24,475 nt of DNA from Nitriliruptorales bacterium (GCA_007119305.1 SKPY01000023.1:1-24475); one strand, 5' to 3'; positions 1 through 7,922 are shown, numbered from the stretch's first letter. Notes: generated by a model from the sequence alone, not told the origin. A program made the numbers and translations.

Positions 1-1050
1 ATCGCCCGCTTCTTCGCCAGCATCACCACCTACGACCACGGCCGGGACCGCTACGAGATCCGCGGCGTCGTCGGCCCCGACGAGTTCCACACCGCCTACC
101 CCGACGCCGACGAGCCCGGACTGGACAACAACGCCTACACCAACGTCATGGCGTCGTGGCTGCTGTGTCGCGCCTGCGAGCTGCCCGAGGTGCTGCCCGC
201 AGAGCGCTGGTCGGAGCTGGCCGACAGCCTCGCCGCGCACCGCGACGAGCTCGAGCGCTGGGAGGAGACCAGCCGCAAGCTCGTCGTCCCGTTCCACGAC
301 GGAGTGATCAGCCAGTTCGAGGGCTACGGGGAGCTCGACGAGCTGGCCTGGGACGAGCTGCGCGAGCGACACGGCGACCTCGACCGGCTGGACCGCATCC
401 TGGAGGCGGAGGGCGACACGCCCAACCGCTACAAGGCAACGAAGCAGGCCGACACGCTGATGCTGTTCTTCCTGTTCTCGGCCGACGAGCTGTGCGGGCT
501 GCTCGAGCATCTCGGCTACACGCTGGCACCCGAGCAGATCCCCGCCACCATCGAGTACTACCTGCCGCGCACGACGCACGGCTCCACGCTCAGCGCCTGC
601 GTGTACGCCTGGGTGCTCGCCCGCGCGCGCCGCGACGAGGCCCGCGACTTCTTCGTCCGGAACCTGGAGAGCGACATCGCCGACATCCAGGGCGGCACCA
701 CGCCGGAAGGCATCCACCTCGGCGCGATGGCGGGCAGCGTCGACCTGCTGCAGCGCTGCTTCACCGGCCTGGAGACGCGCGGCGACACGCTCATCCTCGA
801 CCCGTTCTGGCCGCCCTATCTCGGGGCCCTGGAAACGGACATCTGCTACCGGGGCCACCCGCTCACCTTGCACGTGACCGGCGAGCGTGCGCGTCGCCAG
901 CCGGCCCGGGGACCGCGGGCCGATCCGCGTCGCTTGCGGGGGCACGTCCGTCGAGCTGCGCCCGGGCGAGACCGTGGAGCTGACCCATTGATGACCTCGC
1001 GGCGCGCAGCATTGCGGCGGGCCGCGCCGCGCACGGGAGCGACGAGATGA
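1..1050 (+). CDS. Glycoside hydrolase family 65 phosphorylase, 3' part, apparent frameshift near the end
   Basis: The frame is open from base 1, so the 5' part of the gene lies outside the window. GH65 enzymes phosphorolyse alpha-glucosides such as maltose, trehalose or kojibiose; which substrate applies here cannot be told. The motif GVVGPDEFH (bases 67-93) carries the family's catalytic general-acid Glu (codon 82-84), and KQAD near base 445 is the usual phosphate/substrate-site lysine region. The C-terminal beta domain starts normally, but after about base 890 the frame turns into Arg/Pro-rich text. One frame over (bases 881-991) it reads as a normal GH65 tail ending in ETVELTH and a TGA at 989-991. 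I infer a one-base indel between about 880 and 895, either real or a sequencing error. As sequenced, the frame stops at 1050 and overlaps the ATPase ATG by 4 bases; the ancestral stop leaves a 55-base gap. Confidence 0.88.
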   Translation: MARFFASITTYDHGRDRYEIRGVVGPDEFHTAYPDADEPGLDNNAYTNVMASWLLCRACELPEVLPAERWSELADSLAAHRDELERWEETSRKLVVPFHDGVISQFEGYGELDELAWDELRERHGDLDRLDRILEAEGDTPNRYKATKQADTLMLFFLFSADELCGLLEHLGYTLAPEQIPATIEYYLPRTTHGSTLSACVYAWVLARARRDEARDFFVRNLESDIADIQGGTTPEGIHLGAMAGSVDLLQRCFTGLETRGDTLILDPFWPPYLGALETDICYRGHPLTLHVTGERARRQPARGPRADPRRLRGHVRRAAPGRDRGADPLMTSRRAALRRAAPRTGATR

Positions 1051-3767
1051 GCGAGCGCACTCAGGACGCGACCCAGCAGGTCCGAGGGCAGCAGACCGGG
1101 GGACCGGACGAGGCGTGGCACGCGCTGGCGGCCGCCGAGGTTCTCGAGCACCTGGGCGTGGACCCGGACCGGGGTCTGTCTCAGCAGGGGGCCGAGCAGC
1201 GGCTCGCCGAGCACGGCCCGAACCGGCTGGAGGAGTCCGAGGGCAAGCCGTGGTGGCGGACGCTGCTCGACCAGTTCCGCAGCCCGCTGATCTACATCCT
1301 GCTGGCCGCGGGCGTGCTGACCCTGCTCCTGCAGGAGTACATCGACGCGGGCGTGATCGCAGCGGTGCTCGTCATCAACGCTGCGATCGGGTTCTACCAG
1401 GAGCGGCAGGCCGAGCAGGCGGTGCAGGCGCTGATGGAGCTGGTCAGCCCCACCGCGAGGGTGCTGCGTGACGGCGAGGAGCGCGAGGTCGCATCCGAGG
1501 AGGTCGTGCCCGGCGACATCGTGCTCCTCGAGCCGGGCGGCAAGGTGCCGGCGGACGCCCGGCTGCTGTCCGCGTCTTCGCTGCGGGTCGACGAATCGCT
1601 GCTGACCGGGGAGTCGACGGCGGTCGGCAAGACCAGCGAGCCGGTCGCCGCGGACGCACCGGTCGCCGAGCGTTCTGGCATGGTCTTCGACGGGGCGGCC
1701 GTGGCCAGCGGCCGGGGGCGCGCGGTCGTGGTGGCGACCGGACAGGACACCGAGCTGGGCAAGATCGCCGAGCAGATGCGCGCTGCCGAGGAGATCACCT
1801 CGCCGCTGCAGGAGCGCATGCACCGCTTCGCGAACGTCATCGGGCTGATCATCGTGGTGGCGGTCGCCCTGACCGTGGCCTACGGCCTGCTGATCGGTGC
1901 AGAGCTCGGGGCGATGCTGCTGATGGCGGCCGCGCTGGCGGTCGCGGCGGTCCCCGAGGGGCTGCCGGTCGTGCTGACGGTCGCCCTCGCGCTAGGAGTG
2001 CGGCGCATGGCCCGGCGCAATGCGATCATCCGGCGCTTGCCCGCCGTGGAGACCCTGGGCTCGGCGACGTTCATCGGCTCGGACAAGACCGGCACGCTGA
2101 CCCGCAACGAGATGACCGTCCAGACGGTGTGGGTGGCGGGGGAGAGCCGCGACCTCGCCGACCTGCCCGAGGATCCATGCGACGCCGATGAGCAGGAGGC
2201 GCCCGGCCCCGACGCCGAGCCGGCGACGCTGGCCATGCTCGCCGGTGTCCTGGCCAGCGAGGCCGACATCGAGGTGACCGACGAGGGCATCGAGTCCGAC
2301 GGCGATCCGACCGAGACGGCGTTCCTCGTGGCCGCGGCGCGAGCCGGCTATCGCATCGACGACCTGCGGCAGGCGTGGGCGGAGACGGCGAACATCCCGT
2401 TCGAGTCCGAGCGCCGCTACGCCGCCAGCTACCGCGAGCGCAGCGGCGCGCACCACGTGTTCGTGAAGGGGGCGCCCGAGCGGGTGCTGGAGATGTGCGG
2501 CGACAGCGCCGGCGAGGGCAGCGACGCCGATGCGATCCGCGCGGCGCAGGAGGACATGGCCGCCCGTGGGCTGCGGGTCCTGGCGACCGCCTACGCACGG
2601 CTGGACGGCCCGCCCGACAGCGCTGAACCACCCGAGCCGGAGGGTCTGACGTTCCTCGGGCTGCACGGCCTGCTCGACCCGCCCCGCGAGGGGGTGAAGG
2701 AGGCGATCGCGGCCGCGCGCCGGGCGGGGCAGCGGGTGGTCATGATCACCGGGGACCACGCCTCGACCGCACGTGCGATCGCCCGCGACCTGGCGATCGT
2801 CGAGGACGACGACGCGCGGGTGCTCACCGGGCGGGACCTGGTGGACTACGACGACGAGCGGTTGCGGGACGCCGTCGTCGACGTGGCCGTCTTCGCTCGG
2901 ATCGAGCCGGAGCACAAGCTGCGCATCGTCGAGGCGGCCCAAGCACGCGGCGAGGTCGTCGCGGTGACCGGAGACGGCGTCAACGACGCGCCCGCGTTGA
3001 AGAAGGCCGACATCGGTGTGGCCATGGGCCAGGCGGGCACCGATGTGGCGCGGGAGGCCTCGGAGCTGGTGCTGGCCGATGACAACTTCGCCACGATCGA
3101 GGCCGCGGTCGAGGAGGGCCGGGTCACCTTCGACAACGTCCGCAAGGTCACGTTCTTCCTCGTCTCGACCGGGGTGGGGACCTTCGTGATCGTCCCGATC
3201 GCGTTCTTCCTCGGCTGGCCGCTCATCCTCGTGCCGGCACAGCTGCTGTGGGCCAACGTCGTCACGAAGGCCCTGCAGGACCTCGCGCTCGCCTTCGAAC
3301 CCGGCGAGCCGGACGTCCTGGACCAGGCGCCCCGCGGCCGTCAGGAGCCCGTGATCACCGGGCCGCTGTGGGTGCGCACGGCGATCACCGGCACGGTGAT
3401 CGCCGCCGGCACCCTCGTCATGTTCGCCTGGGCGCTCGGGCAGGAGGAGCTCAGCCTCGCGCAGGCGCAGACGGTGGCGCTGAGCACGCTGGTCGTGTTC
3501 CAGGCGTTCCACCTGTTTTCCGCCCGCTCGGAGCTGCGCTCGGTGTTTCGGATGTCGCTGACCGCGAACCGCTTCCTGTTCCTGGCCCAGCTCGGTGCTC
3601 TCGTCGTCCACGTGGGCGCGCTCTACCTGCCACCGACCCAGTTCATCCTGCGCGTGGAACCCATCCCCTTGCAGGCGTGGGGGCTCATCGTGGCGATCTC
3701 GATCAGCGTGCTCGTCGTGGTCGAGGCCGAGAAGCTCATCCGCCGGCGCTGGGGGCTCGCGGCATGA
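1047..3767 (+). CDS. P-type cation-transporting ATPase (P2-like, HAD superfamily)
   Basis: An ATP-driven inner-membrane cation pump of 906 aa, the usual full length. In order: a cation-ATPase N-terminal domain (about 10-60), the actuator motif TGES (187-190), the M4 motif PEGLP, the phosphorylation motif DKTGTLT with the aspartyl-phosphate Asp at 346, the nucleotide-domain KGAPE, then MITGDH and TGDGVNDAP (641-649), and a C-terminal block of membrane helices. All catalytic motifs are intact. The M6 ion-site segment reads NVVTKALQD (from 737), so the position of the SERCA Asp (in NxxTD) is Lys741, and the M5 Glu region reads STGVGT. The pump is therefore unlikely to be a classical calcium ATPase; its ion is unknown. 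The ATG at 1047 has GGGAG just upstream. It may be cotranscribed with the GH65 gene. It converges on the next gene. Confidence 0.95.
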   Translation: MSERTQDATQQVRGQQTGGPDEAWHALAAAEVLEHLGVDPDRGLSQQGAEQRLAEHGPNRLEESEGKPWWRTLLDQFRSPLIYILLAAGVLTLLLQEYIDAGVIAAVLVINAAIGFYQERQAEQAVQALMELVSPTARVLRDGEEREVASEEVVPGDIVLLEPGGKVPADARLLSASSLRVDESLLTGESTAVGKTSEPVAADAPVAERSGMVFDGAAVASGRGRAVVVATGQDTELGKIAEQMRAAEEITSPLQERMHRFANVIGLIIVVAVALTVAYGLLIGAELGAMLLMAAALAVAAVPEGLPVVLTVALALGVRRMARRNAIIRRLPAVETLGSATFIGSDKTGTLTRNEMTVQTVWVAGESRDLADLPEDPCDADEQEAPGPDAEPATLAMLAGVLASEADIEVTDEGIESDGDPTETAFLVAAARAGYRIDDLRQAWAETANIPFESERRYAASYRERSGAHHVFVKGAPERVLEMCGDSAGEGSDADAIRAAQEDMAARGLRVLATAYARLDGPPDSAEPPEPEGLTFLGLHGLLDPPREGVKEAIAAARRAGQRVVMITGDHASTARAIARDLAIVEDDDARVLTGRDLVDYDDERLRDAVVDVAVFARIEPEHKLRIVEAAQARGEVVAVTGDGVNDAPALKKADIGVAMGQAGTDVAREASELVLADDNFATIEAAVEEGRVTFDNVRKVTFFLVSTGVGTFVIVPIAFFLGWPLILVPAQLLWANVVTKALQDLALAFEPGEPDVLDQAPRGRQEPVITGPLWVRTAITGTVIAAGTLVMFAWALGQEELSLAQAQTVALSTLVVFQAFHLFSARSELRSVFRMSLTANRFLFLAQLGALVVHVGALYLPPTQFILRVEPIPLQAWGLIVAISISVLVVVEAEKLIRRRWGLAA

Positions 3768-3802
3768 GCAGCACGAACGGCGGGCGGAGCGATCCACCCC
3801 AG

Positions 3803-3814
3803 CCGCAGCTGCGG
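3803..3814. repeat. 12-bp perfect palindrome between convergent genes
   Basis: CCGCAGCTGCGG lies in the 91-base gap between the converging ATPase and VanW genes. It could seed a bidirectional terminator hairpin, but there is no T-tract, so the role is inference only. Confidence 0.35.
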
Positions 3815-3858
3815 GGCAGCGCGTGCGGCCGGCCCCGCGGCGGGTCAGGTGCGGCCGG

Positions 3859-5553
3859 TCAGAAGCCCACGGCCTGGTAGATCCAGGTGTAGGACTCGCT
3901 CTCGGTGCTGCCGTCGGGGTAGGTGATCGTGCGCCCGCAGCTGGACGTGAACGAGCCCGCCGCCGGCGGGTCGGCGGGCTCGGCCCATGACTCGACCTCC
4001 GCCCAGGGCTGGCTGATGAAGCGCACGCCGATGATCTCGGCGCTGTAGAAGGTGTCGATGACGATGTCGTAGGGCGAATCGTTGCGCACCACGACGTCGA
4101 GCGCGCCCCAGGTCAGCGTCGCCTCGTGGCAGACGGGGTAGCGCTCGAACCAGATCGTGTGCGGACGGAACTCGGGGATGTCGATGCCGGTGAACCAGGC
4201 GGCGTTGAGGAAGGTCGTGGCCACCTGGCTCGTCCCGCCACCGACGCAGTCCACGGGCTGGCCGTCGCCGCCGATGCAGCCGTCCTCGACGAGGCGGAAG
4301 CCACGCGCGGTGGTGCGCCGGCCGATGCCCTGGTTGAGCGAGTAGGATTCGCCCGCGGCGATCACATCGCCGTCGATGTAGTCGGCGGCGAGGTGGATGT
4401 TGTGGGTGCGGTCGGGCACGCCGAGCAGCTCGGTGGTGAAGCGCGCGACCTCCCCCACGGGCCGCACGCACGCCCCGGCGGCGTCCACCGCGGCCTGGAG
4501 CGTGGCGGAGGACAGCGCCGCGTCGCCGCCGAGGGCGCGGATGCGCTCGACGTCGGGGCAGCGGTCCTCGAGCCACGCCGCGGTGGCCGCCCCGAGCGTG
4601 TCGGGCGTGGCGCTGAGCAGGATCGGCGCGCCGACCACGGCCCCGTGGACGCTGGCGGCGAGCGCGTCGGGGAAGCTGTCGCCGCGTGCGAGGAGCACGA
4701 GCCGCTCGCTGAAGCCGTCGAAGCGCGCGAGGGCGTTGTCCGCGACGACCGCCGCGGTCTCGTCGCGCGTCGCGCCGGCGAAGCGCTCGACTGCGTAGCC
4801 CGCCTCCTCGTAGTGCTCGACGAGACCGCTGCTGACCGCCTCCTCGCCGCCGACGACCACGACGCGCTCGATGTCGAGGTCCTCGAGGACGTCGTCGACG
4901 GCCGGCAGCGCCCGGTCGCGCGGGGTGAGCAGCAGCGGCAGCCGTGCCCGGGTCGCGAGCGGGCCGGCGCTGAGCGCGTCGGGAAAGCTCTCGCCGCTGG
5001 CGAGCAGCGCCGCCCGGTCGCCGTCCAGCGGCTCGCCGGGCTCGTGCCCGTAGCGGCGGGCGATCGCCACGGCGGTCTCGTAGCGGTCCTCGCCGGCGAT
5101 GCGCTCGAACGGGAAGCCGCGCTCGTCGAGCGCTGCCTCCACGCCCACGCCGATCGCAGCCCGCCCGCCCAGCAGGACCACGCGCGACACCCCGAGGTCG
5201 TTCAGCATCCCCAGCGTCGCGTCGGGGATGCGGTCGCGCTCGACGAGCAGAATCGGCGCGCCCTCCCAGCCGGCCGCGTACGAGCCGGCCAGCGCGTCGG
5301 GGTAGTCCACGCCCGTCACGAGGATCGCCGTGTCGGTGTCGTCGAACGTGCGGTCGGCGATGCGCGCGGCGGTCTCGAAGCGCTGCAGCCCCTTGATGCG
5401 GGACGGTGCCACCGTGCTGTCGTCCTCCTGCGGCACAACCTGCCCTGCGGCGCCCGCCGGCAGCAGGGTGAGCAGCAGGAGCCCAGCGGCCAGGAGCGTG
5501 AACCCCAACATGCGCGGATGTGGACGACTCGCTGCGACGCCGGGTCCCACCAT
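3859..5553 (-). CDS. Secreted protein with three cell-wall-binding type 2 repeats and a VanW domain
   Basis: 564 aa. Residues 15-37 form an N-terminal signal-like hydrophobic stretch ending in AGAAG. Three PF04122-type repeats follow at about 52-146, 149-252 and 256-360; each holds an RFE/RYE/RDE-type motif, a D(Y/F)PDALA-like motif and a (L/V)GG(R/E/D)xA turn. A VanW domain covers about 366-500, with the expected GESYSLNQ, GRRTTARGF and GGGTSQVATT motifs. Type 2 repeats anchor proteins non-covalently to wall polymers; VanW is named from vancomycin clusters but its reaction is unknown. I chose the ATG at 5553 because AAGGA sits 6-8 bases upstream and a signal peptide follows directly. The frame extends further upstream but loses protein-like character. 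Four Cys in the VanW part could form disulfides outside the cell. Divergent from the DUF3179 gene. Confidence 0.92.
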   Translation of the reverse strand: MVGPGVAASRPHPRMLGFTLLAAGLLLLTLLPAGAAGQVVPQEDDSTVAPSRIKGLQRFETAARIADRTFDDTDTAILVTGVDYPDALAGSYAAGWEGAPILLVERDRIPDATLGMLNDLGVSRVVLLGGRAAIGVGVEAALDERGFPFERIAGEDRYETAVAIARRYGHEPGEPLDGDRAALLASGESFPDALSAGPLATRARLPLLLTPRDRALPAVDDVLEDLDIERVVVVGGEEAVSSGLVEHYEEAGYAVERFAGATRDETAAVVADNALARFDGFSERLVLLARGDSFPDALAASVHGAVVGAPILLSATPDTLGAATAAWLEDRCPDVERIRALGGDAALSSATLQAAVDAAGACVRPVGEVARFTTELLGVPDRTHNIHLAADYIDGDVIAAGESYSLNQGIGRRTTARGFRLVEDGCIGGDGQPVDCVGGGTSQVATTFLNAAWFTGIDIPEFRPHTIWFERYPVCHEATLTWGALDVVVRNDSPYDIVIDTFYSAEIIGVRFISQPWAEVESWAEPADPPAAGSFTSSCGRTITYPDGSTESESYTWIYQAVGF

Positions 5554-5593
5554 GGCGGATCCTTCGCTCGGTCGAAACCGCACGCTCCCGGGC

Positions 5594-5606
5594 AGGCAGC
5601 CTGCAC
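5594..5606. promoter_or_regulatory. Dyad GCAGGC-A-GCCTGC in a divergent intergenic region
   Basis: A perfect 6-bp inverted repeat with one central base, about 40 bases upstream of the VanW-protein start on its own strand. It has the form of a dimeric regulator site. No regulator can be assigned. Confidence 0.35.
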
Positions 5607-5643
5607 GGCCGGTGACGGTAACCCCCGAGGCTTCCACGGGCAA

Positions 5644-5658
5644 GGTAGGGCCCCTACC
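5644..5658. promoter_or_regulatory. Dyad GGTAGGG-C-CCCTACC in a divergent intergenic region
   Basis: Perfect 7-bp arms around one base, lying between the divergent VanW-protein gene and the DUF3179 gene (start 5750). With the dyad at 5594 it makes two odd-centred palindromes in a 196-base intergenic region. This looks like operator architecture, but no factor is recognised. Confidence 0.4.
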
Positions 5659-5749
5659 GCGCCCCGCGCCGAGGAGCCCTGGCGGAGACTGAGCGGAAGA
5701 ACGCCGCCCGCGCCCGGGTTTCCTGTACACGCCGTCCCAGGGAGGAACG

Positions 5750-6934
5750 ATGCAGCGCTCCGCGATCCTGTTGGTGACAGTGGCACTGGTCGTCGCGGCG
5801 TGCGCGGCCCCCGCTGAGGAGGACGCCGACGCGGCCGCCGCACCCGACGCGGCCGCTGAGGTGCCGGAGGAAGCCGCAGACGACCCGCCCCCGTGGCCGT
5901 GGGATGCCGCCGCCGCAGGCGAGGACGTGCCGGCTGACGTCCCGCTGGAGGAGATCCGGTCGGGCGGCCCGCCGCCGGACGGCATCCCGCCGATCGACGA
6001 CCCGGTGTTCGAGTCGGTCGGGGCGGCGGGGGAGTGGCTGGAGCCGCAGGACCCGGTGCTGGTGGTCGACGTCGACGGCGCCGCCCGGGCGTATCCGCTG
6101 GCGATCCTCACGTTCCACGAGATCGTCAACGACGTGGTGGCCGGCGAGCCGCTGCTCGTCACGTACTGCCCGCTGTGCAACTCCGGGCTCGTCTTCGACC
6201 CGGTCGTCGACGGCGAGGTACTGGACTTCGGGACCTCGGGGCGGCTGTGGCGGTCCAACCTGGTGATGTACGACCGGGCCACGCGCAGCCTGTGGTCGCA
6301 GTTCACCGGGGAGGCGATCGTCGGCGAGCGGCTGGGCACCCGGCTGGAGCGGCTGCCGATGCAGATGGTGGCGTTCTCCGAGTACGCCGAGCGCTGGCAC
6401 GACGGGCAGGTGCTGTCGCGCGACACCGGCCATGACCGCCCGTACGGGCAGAACCCCTACACGGGCTACGACTCGGCGGAGTCGCCGTTCCTGTTCGACG
6501 GCGAGACCGGGGGGCCGCTGCCGCAGATGGCCCGTGTGGTCACCACCGGCGGCGACGCCGACCCGGTGGCCTACCCGTGGGAGGCCCTCGAGGAGGAGCG
6601 CGTGATCGCTGACGAGGTCGACGGCGAGCCGGTGGTCGTGCTGTGGGCGCCGGGCACTGCGTCGGCGCTCGACACCGCTGACATCTCGGCCGGCCAGGAC
6701 GTGGGCGCGGCCGGGGTGTTCCGGCCCGTGGTCGCCGGTGAGACGCTCACGCTCGTGCCCGAGGGCGAGGAGCGGTTCCGCGACGAGGAGTCCGGCTCCA
6801 CCTGGACCGTGCTCGGCGAGGCCGTGGACGGACCGCTCGCCGGCACGCAGCTGGAGCGGGTTACCCACGACGACACGTTCTGGTTCGTGCAGTTCGCCTT
6901 CCGGCCCGAAACCCGCGTGGTGGACGGCCCATGA
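5750..6934 (+). CDS. DUF3179 domain lipoprotein
   Basis: 394 aa. The N-terminus is a lipoprotein signal with lipobox VAAC (lipidated Cys18), followed by an acidic Ala/Glu/Asp-rich linker to about residue 50, so the protein should be tethered outside the membrane. The rest matches DUF3179 (PF11376): ARAYPLAILTFHEIVND, the motif TYCPLCNSG with a CPLC pair at Cys140/Cys143, FGTSGRLWRSNLVMYDR, SLWSQFTGEAIVG, and a late FWF(V)QFAF segment. The biochemical role of the family is not established; the CPLC pair is a possible metal or redox site (inference). The start is supported by GGGAGGAAC just before the ATG. It is convergent with the TetR gene, with only 13 bases between the stops. Confidence 0.93.
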   Translation: MQRSAILLVTVALVVAACAAPAEEDADAAAAPDAAAEVPEEAADDPPPWPWDAAAAGEDVPADVPLEEIRSGGPPPDGIPPIDDPVFESVGAAGEWLEPQDPVLVVDVDGAARAYPLAILTFHEIVNDVVAGEPLLVTYCPLCNSGLVFDPVVDGEVLDFGTSGRLWRSNLVMYDRATRSLWSQFTGEAIVGERLGTRLERLPMQMVAFSEYAERWHDGQVLSRDTGHDRPYGQNPYTGYDSAESPFLFDGETGGPLPQMARVVTTGGDADPVAYPWEALEEERVIADEVDGEPVVVLWAPGTASALDTADISAGQDVGAAGVFRPVVAGETLTLVPEGEERFRDEESGSTWTVLGEAVDGPLAGTQLERVTHDDTFWFVQFAFRPETRVVDGP

Positions 6935-6947
6935 GCAGGGCTGGGGG

Positions 6948-7541
6948 TCAGCCGCGGCTGGCCGCGTCCCGCTCCGGCAGCTCGCTCGCCAGGAACATCT
7001 CCACCGCGCGGTTTGCCAGGCGCGTCCAGCGGTCGCCGCCCGGATCGTTGCTGAGCTGCTGGGCGGCGAGGCCGGTCATGAGCGCCGTCCAGAGGTCCAC
7101 CGAACGCCGACCCCGGATCCCCGCGTCGGCGAGCATGCGGCGGAGCCGGTCGAGGACCTCCTCGGCGAGGGCGTAGGACTCGGGGGACGGGGTGAAGCCG
7201 GGGAGCACGCGGAGGAACAGCAGCTGGAACCTCGCCTGGTCAGCGACGCAGAACGCGAGGAAGGTGCGTGCGACGCGGCGCAGCACCCGGAGGGGCTCGC
7301 CGGTGGTCGGCGTTGCGTCGATTGCCTCGAGCAGCTGCGCGTAGCCCTGCGCGAACATCGCGTCGTAGATGGCGTCCTTGTGCTCGAAGTACACGTACAG
7401 CGAGGGGGCGCGCATGCCGACCGCGTCAGCGACCTCGCGCAGCGTCCATCCGGTCAGCCCCCGCTCGCGCGCCAGGGCCCAAGCGGCGTCGATGATCTGC
7501 TGCCGTGTGGCCTGATGGCGGCTGGCGCGACGGTCGCTCAC
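6948..7541 (-). CDS. TetR/AcrR family transcriptional regulator
   Basis: 197 aa from a GTG at 7541. The N-terminal TetR domain is clear: the helix TRQQIIDAAWALARERG, then the helix-turn-helix WTLREVADAVGMRAPSLYVYFEHKD at about 32-56 with the typical YxYFxxKD ending. The C-terminal ligand-binding half (about 75-197) is helical and resembles the WHG/TetR_C-type domain (DLWTALMTGLAAQQ, RAVEMFLASELPE). The frame continues 26 codons upstream to 7619 but that stretch crosses the 7579-7608 hairpin and is not protein-like, so the GTG is preferred; its ribosome site is weak. Its target is unknown; the small unit at 7620-7922 or the neighbouring DUF3179 gene are candidates by position only. Confidence 0.92.
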   Translation of the reverse strand: MSDRRASRHQATRQQIIDAAWALARERGLTGWTLREVADAVGMRAPSLYVYFEHKDAIYDAMFAQGYAQLLEAIDATPTTGEPLRVLRRVARTFLAFCVADQARFQLLFLRVLPGFTPSPESYALAEEVLDRLRRMLADAGIRGRRSVDLWTALMTGLAAQQLSNDPGGDRWTRLANRAVEMFLASELPERDAASRG

Positions 7542-7578
7542 GGGCGAGAGGCTAACAAAGTACGGTAGCGCTGACGAT

Positions 7579-7608
7579 GCGGGGCCCCACCCCCCGGTGA
7601 GGCCCCGC
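7579..7608 (-). terminator. Strong GC hairpin after the 66-aa ORF
   Basis: GCGGGGCC (7579-7586) pairs with GGCCCCGC (7601-7608). After a C/A mismatch, CACC (7588-7591) pairs with GGTG (7596-7599) around a CCCC loop, giving a 12-bp stem. It sits 12 bases past the stop of the minus-strand small ORF and before the TetR start. There is no U-tract, as is common in actinobacteria. Probable terminator. Confidence 0.55.
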
Positions 7609-7619
7609 CCGCCTGCCAC

Positions 7620-7820
7620 TCAGCCCTGCGGATAGTGGTGGCAGGCGTAGTACGGGATGCCGGCGAGCTGCTGCAGATCCAGAACCACGTCTCTGGGGCA
7701 CGGCTGTCCTGCATACAGGTCTGCGCGGAGCAGCAGCTCGGTGCCGAGAAAGGCTCCGTTGCTGTCGAACACACGGACCGGGATGCTCGGGGCTCCAGCA
7801 ATGATCCGCTCTGACTCCAT
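7620..7820 (-). CDS. Hypothetical 66-aa protein with its own promoter, leader and terminator
   Basis: The product is not recognised. It is 66 aa, balanced in composition (few Arg, many Leu, Asp, Tyr and aromatic residues), unlike the Arg/Pro-rich readings that shadow real genes in this DNA. It has two Cys (in QPCPRD and YYACHHYPQG) and ends in a His/Tyr-rich CHHYPQG, which could bind metal (inference). Codon third positions are less GC-biased than the neighbours, a possible sign of recent arrival. Support for expression: a near-consensus promoter on the same strand (7882-7910), a structured leader (7831-7869), GAGAG before the ATG and a hairpin after the stop. A short protein of unknown role is the most that can be said. 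Confidence 0.5.
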   Translation of the reverse strand: MESERIIAGAPSIPVRVFDSNGAFLGTELLLRADLYAGQPCPRDVVLDLQQLAGIPYYACHHYPQG

Positions 7821-7830
7821 CTCTCAAGAC

Positions 7831-7869
7831 GCCGCCCCCGTATGCCGGGGGCGGCAACCAGGTGTTGCC
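7831..7869 (-). promoter_or_regulatory. Overlapping leader hairpins upstream of the 66-aa ORF
   Basis: Read on the minus strand, GGCAAC/GTTGCC (7864-7869 with 7853-7858, 5-base loop) forms a first hairpin. A second, perfect 10-bp GC hairpin uses 7846-7855 and 7831-7840 around a 5-base loop. The two share bases 7853-7855, so they cannot both form completely. The second ends 10 bases before the ATG at 7820. This geometry fits attenuation or control of translation, but no known riboswitch class is recognised. Confidence 0.5.
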
Positions 7870-7881
7870 CTAACGTTGTTT

Positions 7882-7910
7882 GGTATACTCGCATAGCAGC
7901 CGAGTCGCAA
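7882..7910 (-). promoter_or_regulatory. Sigma-70-type promoter TTGCGA-17-TATACC
   Basis: On the minus strand, -35 TTGCGA (7910-7905) and -10 TATACC (7887-7882) are 17 bases apart. Transcription would start near 7875, giving a leader of about 55 bases before the 66-aa ORF. This AT-rich patch stands out from the GC-rich surroundings. Confidence 0.6.
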
Positions 7911-7922
7911 TAGGTAAACCTA
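7911..7922. promoter_or_regulatory. Palindrome TAGGT-AA-ACCTA next to the promoter -35
   Basis: A 12-base perfect palindrome touching the -35 of the minus-strand promoter, also upstream of the plus-strand membrane gene. It is placed to control one or both. It resembles half of a DtxR/IdeR box (TTAGGT...ACCTAA) but lacks the box's central bases, so no regulator is assigned. Confidence 0.4.

Noticed and set aside
1992..3797. Long minus-strand open frame of about 600 codons opposite the P-type ATPase
   Set aside because: His/Arg/Asp-rich shadow of a GC-rich gene; the plus-strand ATPase has every family motif.
5554..5749. Possible c-di-AMP (ydaO) riboswitch upstream of the cell-wall protein
   Set aside because: Context is suggestive, but I cannot find the conserved ydaO core sequence; only the two dyads are visible.
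4126..5817. Long plus-strand open frame opposite the VanW protein
   Set aside because: Composition is a mirror of the real gene (Arg, Gly, Val-rich, no motifs).
7911..7922. DtxR/IdeR iron box
   Set aside because: Only the half-sites match; the 19-base box with its central segment is absent.
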